In this document: in pieces, positions 1 to 3,627 of the stretch
Layout of the letters: every line of letters starts with the position of its first letter
Position numbering within the stretch: position 1 is the first letter of the stretch
The notes under the pieces: model-generated
The model's input: only the letters and a program-made list of their open reading frames with translations
Told to the model about the DNA's origin: nothing
Databases searched by the model: none
Program-made: the position numbers and the translations under genes
Source: Solirubrobacterales bacterium
GTDB taxonomy: Bacteria; Actinomycetota; Thermoleophilia; Solirubrobacterales; 70-9
NCBI GenBank assembly: GCA_013694825.1
Contig: JACDBR010000052.1
Span: 1-6,122, forward strand
Reading direction: 5' to 3'
DNA: 6,122 bases

Positions 1-1234
1 CGAGCAGGGCGCCGGCGACGCCGCCGGCGAGCGCCGCGGCCAGCGCCAGGATCGGCGCCGTGGGCAGCAGGTCGGTGGTCCAGGGGATCGGCATCCAGAG
101 GTGGCTCCAGCCCCACTCGGCCGCGAATCCGACCGTGCCGATGAGCAGGCCGGAGGCAAGGCCGAAGCGGATCGGGTGAAGGCGGCCGGCGCCGAGGCGG
201 ATGATCGCCAGGGCGGTCAGCTCGACGAGGACGGCCTCGGCGAGGTAGATCGGCATGTGGGGGAGGGTCTCGCCGAGGACGGGCCCGACCATGACGCTGG
301 TCAGGCCGCGGGCGAGGATGTAGAAGCCGGCCGCGGCGAAGGCGCCGCCGGGACCGATCCAGATCCGCGCACAGACGAGCGCCATCGAGGCGGCGAGGGC
401 GAGCAGCAGCGGCTCGAGCTCCATCGGGAACTGCGGTACGCCGAAGTCCCATTCGGCCTGGAAGGTCGAGAGCCCGATCAGCAGCGCGCCGGCAAGGCCG
501 ATGCGGCGTGAGACCACGAGGAAGTCGGAGCGGCGGCGGACGCGCGGCTCGAGCGGTCGGCTGCGATTGGAATCGCGGAAGCGCATCCCCTCAACGAGCA
601 GCAGCGACATTCCGACGATCGTCATCGCGGCGCCGCCGATCAGCATCAGGTGGGTGGGCCCCCAGAGGGTCACGTCCTGGCCGAAGAGGCGGTGCCAGAT
701 GTCGTCGAGCGGAAAGCCGATCAGCGAGAAGGCGCCGCACGCGGTCAGCGTGATGCCGCCGATCGGCGCGTGCCATTCGCCGGCGAGCCGGATCGAGGCG
801 GGTCCGGGGCGCTGCTCGGGCAGGAAGATGGCGAGCATGCCTGCGGCGAGGACGCCGAAGAGCCCGGCCAGGATCAGGTAGTGGGCGGGGTTGGCTAGCG
901 GCCCGGCGTCGCGCCCGACGTCGATGTGCAGCGAGATGTCCCAGTACATACCGAGCAGGGCGGTGACGAGCGAGACGCCGGCGAGCGCGATCGGTAGCGC
1001 CGCCCACCCGGGCAGGCCGGTGAAGCCGCCGACGCGCGCCGAGGCGCGACGCAGGACGTCGGTCTTGCCGGCGCGGTGACGCAGACAGAGCCACGAGAGG
1101 GCGCCGAAGATCAGCGAGGCGCCGAGGGTCGCGATCACGATCTGGTCGATCGCGGCGCCGCCGGCGGGTTCGGCTTGGGCGAGCGGGAGGGTGAAGGACG
1201 ACTGGATGAACGAGAACGCCGTTTCAAGTGCCAT
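1..1234 (-). CDS. Polytopic membrane protein, family not recognised (3' end beyond window)
   Basis: The frame is open from an ATG at 1234 to the window edge: 411 residues with no stop, so the C-terminus is missing. About 10-11 hydrophobic segments are visible, near residues 31-52, 78-97, 116-138, 155-175, 193-215, 243-260, 272-290, 293-315, 326-346, 356-375 and 390-411. It is therefore an integral cytoplasmic-membrane protein. A motif occurs twice between the early segments: D99-I..H103...G107-R-D109...P116-x-H118, and D178-I-W-H181...G185-Q-D187...P193-x-H195. A second, weaker pair is an AEW box at 260-262 and again at 372-374. The paired His and Asp residues beside membrane segments could bind a metal or haem; this is inference. 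The start is supported by a TAACAT hexamer ending 6 nt upstream and by divergence from a MerR gene. I do not recognise a named family. The coding call is firm (clean frame, G/C third-position bias, membrane pattern); the function is unknown. Confidence 0.85.
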   Translation of the reverse strand, partial: MALETAFSFIQSSFTLPLAQAEPAGGAAIDQIVIATLGASLIFGALSWLCLRHRAGKTDVLRRASARVGGFTGLPGWAALPIALAGVSLVTALLGMYWDISLHIDVGRDAGPLANPAHYLILAGLFGVLAAGMLAIFLPEQRPGPASIRLAGEWHAPIGGITLTACGAFSLIGFPLDDIWHRLFGQDVTLWGPTHLMLIGGAAMTIVGMSLLLVEGMRFRDSNRSRPLEPRVRRRSDFLVVSRRIGLAGALLIGLSTFQAEWDFGVPQFPMELEPLLLALAASMALVCARIWIGPGGAFAAAGFYILARGLTSVMVGPVLGETLPHMPIYLAEAVLVELTALAIIRLGAGRLHPIRFGLASGLLIGTVGFAAEWGWSHLWMPIPWTTDLLPTAPILALAAALAGGVAGALL

Positions 1235-1284
1235 AGCGCGATGTTACACCGATCTATGTAAGCGTTACGCGTAATCTGAGTCGT
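1235..1284. promoter_or_regulatory. Divergent promoter/operator between membrane gene and merR-type gene
   Basis: Fifty base pairs separate the two start codons. Four TTAC/GTAA half-sites alternate in orientation: TTAC 1244-1247, GTAA 1258-1261, TTAC 1265-1268, GTAA 1271-1274. They form the inverted repeat TTACA-N8-TGTAA (1244-1261) and the perfect palindrome TTACGCGTAA (1265-1274). The -10 candidate for the plus-strand gene is TAATCT (1272-1277), 7 nt before its GTG. For the minus-strand gene it is TAACAT (1246-1241), 6 nt before its ATG. Each -10 overlaps the outer edge of a repeat, so a bound regulator would touch both promoters. No clear -35 at 17 bp is visible for either, which is common for promoters controlled by MerR-type activators, although the usual 19-bp spacer is not evident. 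Neither start has a Shine-Dalgarno sequence, so both transcripts are probably leaderless. Confidence 0.6.
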
Positions 1285-2049
1285 GTGACGGACGCCACCG
1301 AAGGCTCGATGACGATCGACGAGCTTGCCCGCCGAACCGGGATGACGGTGCGGAACATCCGTGCCCACCAGTCGCGCGGGTTGGTGCCCCCTCCGGCGGT
1401 GCGGGGCAGGACGGGCTACTACGGGACCGAGCACGCGGCCCGGATCGAGCTGATCCGCGAGCTCCAGGGCGACGGCTTCAACCTCGAGTCGATCAGGCGG
1501 CTGCTCGAAGGCGCCGGCCCGGCGACTGAGGTGCTCGACTTCACTCGAGCGCTGCGCGAGCCCTTCGAGGACGAGGAGGAGCCGGAGATCGTGCCGCTCA
1601 GCGAGCTGATCTCGACCTGGGAGGTCGAACCCGACCCGGCGCTGCTGAAGACGGCGGAGGAGGTCGGCCTGCTGCGACCGCTCGACGAGGGCCGGGTCGA
1701 GATCCTCAGCCCGCGGCTGTTCCGAGCGGCGAACGAGCTCGCCCGGCTGGGAGTGCCGGCCGAGACGGCGATCGCGGTCGCCAAGGAGACGATGCGCCAC
1801 GCCCGCAGCGTCGCGAAGAGCTTCGTCGGGCTGTTCCTCGACCAGATCTGGGAGCCGTTCGACAAGGCCGGCCGCCCGGAGGAGCGCTGGCCCGAGGTGC
1901 GCGACGCGATCCAGCGCCTACGCCCGATCGCCTCGGAGGCGCTGCTCGCGATCTTCCAGCAGCAGATGACCCGGGCCGTCGATGACGCGTTCGGCCGCGA
2001 GCTCGGGAGCGGCTCTGGGCGCGGGCGCGGAGGGAAGAAGCGCCGGTAG
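1285..2049 (+). CDS. MerR-family transcriptional regulator
   Basis: This 254-residue protein has a MerR-type winged helix-turn-helix at about residues 9-75: MTIDELARRTGMTVRNIRAH for the helix-turn-helix, then the wing around G41-RTGYYG, then the ARIELIRELQ helix and the FNLESIRRLLE motif. Residues 85-110 form an acidic linker. Residues 140-240 are helical and look like an effector-binding domain, not the short cysteine loop of metal-sensing MerR proteins; there is no cysteine in the whole protein, so thiol-based metal or redox sensing is unlikely. The tail (241-254) is Gly/Arg/Lys-rich. The GTG at 1285 is chosen because a TAATCT -10 lies 7 nt upstream; an internal ATG at 1309 sits exactly at the domain start and is the alternative. 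It is divergent from the membrane protein gene and probably controls both that gene and itself. The ligand is unknown; related cysteine-free MerR proteins respond to organic molecules. Confidence 0.9.
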   Translation: MTDATEGSMTIDELARRTGMTVRNIRAHQSRGLVPPPAVRGRTGYYGTEHAARIELIRELQGDGFNLESIRRLLEGAGPATEVLDFTRALREPFEDEEEPEIVPLSELISTWEVEPDPALLKTAEEVGLLRPLDEGRVEILSPRLFRAANELARLGVPAETAIAVAKETMRHARSVAKSFVGLFLDQIWEPFDKAGRPEERWPEVRDAIQRLRPIASEALLAIFQQQMTRAVDDAFGRELGSGSGRGRGGKKRR

Positions 2050-2102
2050 GCATTCCGGTCGGGCCAACACGGCTCGGAGGAACTGTGTCGTTGGGCGGCC
2101 CG

Positions 2103-2888
2103 TTAGCCAGAGCCCGTTGCTGGACACTTCGCGTGGGCGGCCGCCCCCTGGCGGTTGCCGACTCGCGTCACGGTCATCCGGCCTTCAGTGATGGCCTCGA
2201 ATCGAACCACGTCCCCAAGCGACAAACCGGCTGCCACGAATGGATGCTCTGGGACGGTGGTCCTGCGCTTCGGGTAGATGGTGGCGATTCCTGAGCCGAT
2301 CGACGGCTTCGCTGGGGCCTCGTGAGCGGCGCCCGGCGCCCGCTCGTAGAGAGGAGATGGGGGAGGCAGGATTCGAACCTGCGAAGGCTTAGCCCGACGC
2401 TTTACAGGCGCCATCCGTTGACCGCTTGGATACTCCCCCAGCGTGTCTCGCGAGTCTAGAGATGGCTCCGCGAGGTCGGCGCGGAGGGGTCTTCCGGAGT
2501 CAATCTCAAACTCGGAGTACTTTGGACCTCCGAGCGTCAAGGCGCGTCGGCATTCGAGCGCATTGGTCGGGATCAGCCAGCGACGGCCGTCGCCGACGTG
2601 CGCAAAGAGATAGTCGCACCGAGCCGGGTCGAAGTACTTCGTGAGGCCGTTCCAGCTCTGATTGCCGCCCGCCGTGCAAATGTGAACCAGCCAGCGGCCG
2701 GGCTTTGGCCGACTGGTGCTCGTCTTCACCTCGATCTGCAATGGCCGTCCGTCCACCACCGCCACGAAGTCGACGTCCGGGCTGTGGCCGAACGGCATGT
2801 AGATGTGCGCCCCCTGCTCGGCGAACCACTGCATCGCCGAGAACTCGCCGAGGTCGCCTTGCTCGCGTGGTTTCAGGTGGGGTGTCAT
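2103..2888 (-). CDS. PD-(D/E)XK nuclease ORF reading through tRNA-Tyr into an AbrB-like tail
   Basis: The 261-codon ORF has three parts. Residues 1-130 are a PD-(D/E)XK endonuclease fold: E15 in GDLGE on the first helix, D40 in SPDVDF, and E53-V-K55 in the IEVK strand, followed by KYFDPARCDYLFAHV, WLIP and LGGPKYSEFEI. This is the full catalytic set of Hjc-type resolvases and of group I intron-type homing nucleases such as I-Ssp6803I (family PDDEXK_5), so it probably cuts DNA. Residues 150-177 are simply the translation of the tRNA-Tyr gene on the same strand (GEYPSGQR, then VRILPPP, which is a well-known tRNA signature). Residues 201-243 resemble an AbrB domain. The true functional product may be only the first ~150 residues, and translation past the tRNA is uncertain. 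The ATG at 2888 has TAGCTT 6 nt upstream and no Shine-Dalgarno. Free-standing nucleases running into tRNA genes occur in actinomycetes as far as I recall; relation to mobility is inferred. Confidence 0.72.
   Translation of the reverse strand: MTPHLKPREQGDLGEFSAMQWFAEQGAHIYMPFGHSPDVDFVAVVDGRPLQIEVKTSTSRPKPGRWLVHICTAGGNQSWNGLTKYFDPARCDYLFAHVGDGRRWLIPTNALECRRALTLGGPKYSEFEIDSGRPLRADLAEPSLDSRDTLGEYPSGQRMAPVKRRAKPSQVRILPPPSPLYERAPGAAHEAPAKPSIGSGIATIYPKRRTTVPEHPFVAAGLSLGDVVRFEAITEGRMTVTRVGNRQGAAAHAKCPATGSG
2160..2288 (-). other. AbrB/SpoVT-like DNA-binding segment lacking its own start codon
   Basis: In the same frame as the upstream nuclease and tRNA, residues 201-243 of the ORF read like the swapped-hairpin fold of AbrB and many antitoxins: a first strand ending in KRRTTVP, a helix, then AGLSLGDVVRFEA and GRMTVTRV. 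Proteins of this family are normally short stand-alone antitoxins or regulators. Between the tRNA 3' end (2358) and this segment there is no in-frame ATG, GTG or TTG; the nearest is an ATG at 2414 inside the tRNA. It is therefore either the tail of a fusion with the nuclease or the remnant of an antitoxin gene whose start was lost, possibly when the nuclease or tRNA was joined to it. The frame ends with TAA at 2105-2103. The similarity is by eye only. Confidence 0.5.
2324..2345 (-). terminator. GC-rich hairpin just downstream of tRNA-Tyr
   Basis: GAGCGG (2324-2329) pairs with CCGCTC (2340-2345), and CGC (2330-2332) pairs with GCG (2336-2338), with one bulged base at 2339 and a 3-nt loop. It begins 13 nt after the tRNA 3' end, where transcription of the tRNA would be expected to stop. 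No T-run follows, so it would be an atypical terminator of the kind common in high-GC genomes. It could equally be chance folding of GC-rich coding sequence. Confidence 0.35.
2358..2439 (-). tRNA. tRNA-Tyr (anticodon GUA)
   Basis: The 82-nt gene folds completely. The acceptor stem pairs GGGGGAG (2439-2433) with CTCCCCC (2365-2359) and the discriminator is A (2358). The D arm is TCC...GGA around an AAGCGGTCAAC loop. The anticodon stem pairs GGCGC with GCGTC (one G-T pair) around the loop CTGTAAA, giving anticodon GTA at 2405-2403. The variable arm is 13 nt with a GGC-TAA-GCC hairpin, as expected for bacterial class II tRNA-Tyr. The T arm is GCAGG-TTCGAAT-CCTGC. CCA is not encoded. There is no intron in the anticodon loop. 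The 5' end lies inside an ORF for a PD-(D/E)XK nuclease on the same strand. A possible -10 (TAGACT, 2458-2453) lies 13 nt upstream of the mature 5' end, but with no convincing -35, so the tRNA could also be processed out of the nuclease transcript. Confidence 0.96.
2466..2486. other. Perfect 7-bp hairpin 26 nt upstream of tRNA-Tyr
   Basis: CTCCGCG (2466-2472) and CGCGGAG (2480-2486) form a perfect stem with a 7-nt loop, inside the codons for residues 135-141 of the nuclease ORF, exactly where the recognisable nuclease domain ends. Shortly afterwards, towards the tRNA, lies the palindrome CTCGCGAG (2447-2454). The hairpin could act in 5' processing of the tRNA precursor or in attenuation of the nuclease message; both are inference. 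Confidence 0.35.
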
Positions 2889-2894
2889 GCGCTC

Positions 2895-2900
2895 AAGCTA
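2895..2900 (-). promoter_or_regulatory. -10-like hexamer of the nuclease gene
   Basis: TAGCTT on the minus strand is followed by 6 nt and then the ATG at 2888. The spacing matches leaderless initiation and the other starts in this window. No good -35 is visible at 17-18 bp; the DNA there is the palindrome CCGGCCGG and its flanks. Confidence 0.35.
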
Positions 2901-2960
2901 GATCGCCGACCGGCCGGAAACGGCTTTAAATGGCCAGTTTCAGCCTTTCGGCTCACAATC

Positions 2961-3010
2961 GGCACTGGCTTGGCACGCAATCGTCACGCTCTCGGCACGA
3001 AGGGCACGCA
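2961..3010. repeat. 11-nt-phased short direct repeats (GGCAC/GTCAC)
   Basis: In the 225-bp gap between the lrp-type gene and the nuclease start, G(G/T)CAC occurs at 2961, 2972, 2983 and 2994, exactly 11 nt apart; a fifth GGCAC follows at 3003, 2 nt out of phase. Copies two and five extend to GGCACGCA. One helical turn between copies would place all four on nearly the same face of the DNA. It may be a regulator binding array for the nuclease gene, or chance in a low-complexity GC-rich gap. No convincing gene is seen in 2889-3113. Confidence 0.4.
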
Positions 3011-3013
3011 GAT

Positions 3014-3053
3014 CCCCCGATGAGGGGCTCGGCGCCCGGCTCGAGTCGGGCGC
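3014..3053 (-). terminator. Tandem hairpins downstream of the lrp-type gene
   Basis: On the minus strand, about 60 nt past the regulator's stop, GCGCCCG (3032-3038) pairs with CGGGCGC (3047-3053); a G-T and a C-G pair extend the stem to 9 bp with a TCGA tetraloop. A second small hairpin of CCCC (3015-3018) and GGGG (3024-3027) follows. There is no T-run on this strand. Position and stem strength suggest a terminator for the lrp-type transcript, with modest confidence. Confidence 0.35.
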
Positions 3054-3113
3054 GGCTTTGCCAATGGACCCTCCCGGGTTGCCGGCTCCCATCGCACCGG
3101 CCCGCCCGGCGCC

Positions 3114-3554
3114 CTATCCCGCCCGCGGAGTACTCACGAGGTGGCTCATCACCACCTGGGAGCGGGTGCGCTGGACGAGCCCGTCGCGCTGGAGGTCGAT
3201 GATCAGCCGCTCGAGGTCGGCGTTGTCGGCGGTCCGCACCCGGGCGATCGCGTCGGCCTCCCCGGTCACGCTCCAGGCCTCGACCACCTCCGGGTGCTCG
3301 CGCAGCACCTCGGCCACCTCGCCCAGCGTCGTCCCGGAGCGAAAGAACATCTCCACCAGCGCCTCCGTGCTCGCCCCCAGCGCCGAGTGGTCGACCACCG
3401 CCGTGAAGCCCTCGAGCGCGCCCGTTGCCCGCATCCTGTCCACCCGCCGCTTGACCGCGGGCGCCGACAGGCTCACCCGCTCGCCGACGTTGCCGTAGGT
3501 CCGCCGCCCGTCCTCCATCAGCAACGCAAGTATTCGCCGGTCTACCGCGTCCAT
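3114..3554 (-). CDS. Lrp/AsnC-family transcriptional regulator
   Basis: The protein is 146 residues, the usual size for the family. Residues 1-50 are the AsnC-type winged helix-turn-helix: MDAVDRRILALL opens it and LSAPAVKRRVDRM is the recognition region. Residues 65-142 are the RAM (regulation of amino-acid metabolism) ligand-binding and oligomerisation domain, with EALVEMFF, the VTGEADAIARV core at 96-106 and a closing SQVVMSHLV strand. Such proteins form dimers to octamers and bind amino acids or related small molecules. The ATG at 3554 is chosen because the family begins with this short L/M-D-x-x-D motif; an upstream in-frame ATG at 3602 would add 16 atypical residues and overlap the divergent promoter. 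It is divergent from the DUF6421 fusion gene, 73 bp apart, and is probably its regulator and its own. The effector is unknown. Confidence 0.93.
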   Translation of the reverse strand: MDAVDRRILALLMEDGRRTYGNVGERVSLSAPAVKRRVDRMRATGALEGFTAVVDHSALGASTEALVEMFFRSGTTLGEVAEVLREHPEVVEAWSVTGEADAIARVRTADNADLERLIIDLQRDGLVQRTRSQVVMSHLVSTPRAG

Positions 3555-3557
3555 CCA

Positions 3558-3585
3558 CAAGATTCTTGCGCACATGACGACGCAA
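3558..3585. promoter_or_regulatory. Candidate Lrp-type operator: two overlapping inverted repeats
   Basis: CAAGA-T-TCTTG (3558-3568) is a perfect 11-bp palindrome just upstream of the regulator's ATG. TTGCG-N10-CGCAA (3566-3585) is a 20-bp inverted repeat overlapping its end by 3 bp. Both lie between the regulator start and the -35 box of the divergent gene, a normal place for autoregulatory Lrp/AsnC sites. The minus-strand hexamer AAGAAT (3567-3562), 7 nt before the ATG at 3554, is the best -10 for the regulator and lies inside the first palindrome. Confidence 0.45.
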
Positions 3586-3591
3586 CGCACA

Positions 3592-3620
3592 TTGACCGCC
3601 ACCCGTCGCCCCCTTAACGT
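3592..3620 (+). promoter_or_regulatory. Sigma70-type promoter of the DUF6421 fusion gene
   Basis: TTGACC (3592-3597) and TAACGT (3615-3620) are separated by exactly 17 bp. The -10 ends 7 nt before the ATG at 3628, which puts transcription start at or next to the A of the start codon. No Shine-Dalgarno is present, so the message is most likely leaderless. This is the best-formed promoter in the window and supports the chosen start. Confidence 0.65.
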
Positions 3621-3627
3621 CTAACGC

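Noticed and set aside
101..1094. Plus-strand open frames at 101-511, 501-881 and 650-898 and a minus-strand frame at 591-1094
   Set aside because: They are shadows of the continuous membrane-protein frame on the minus strand; their translations are Arg/Ala/Gly-rich low-complexity sequence with no domain pattern.
1135..1865. Minus-strand frames 1135-1800 and 1419-1865
   Set aside because: Antisense to the MerR gene; the first also crosses the divergent promoter and the membrane protein start. No recognisable protein.
1285..2049. Metal-sensing MerR (CueR/ZntR/SoxR type)
   Set aside because: The protein contains no cysteine and has a long helical C-terminal domain instead of the short metal-binding loop.
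2358..2439. A group I intron in the tRNA-Tyr
   Set aside because: The anticodon stem and loop are contiguous and the gene folds completely in 82 nt.
2598..3023. Plus-strand frames at 2598-3023, 2705-2929 and 2930-3202
   Set aside because: Antisense to the nuclease and Lrp genes or composed of Arg/Ser/Pro-rich sequence; no promoter or domain supports them.
3555..3602. Upstream ATG at 3602 for the Lrp-type gene
   Set aside because: It would add 16 residues not typical of the family and would place the coding start over the divergent promoter.
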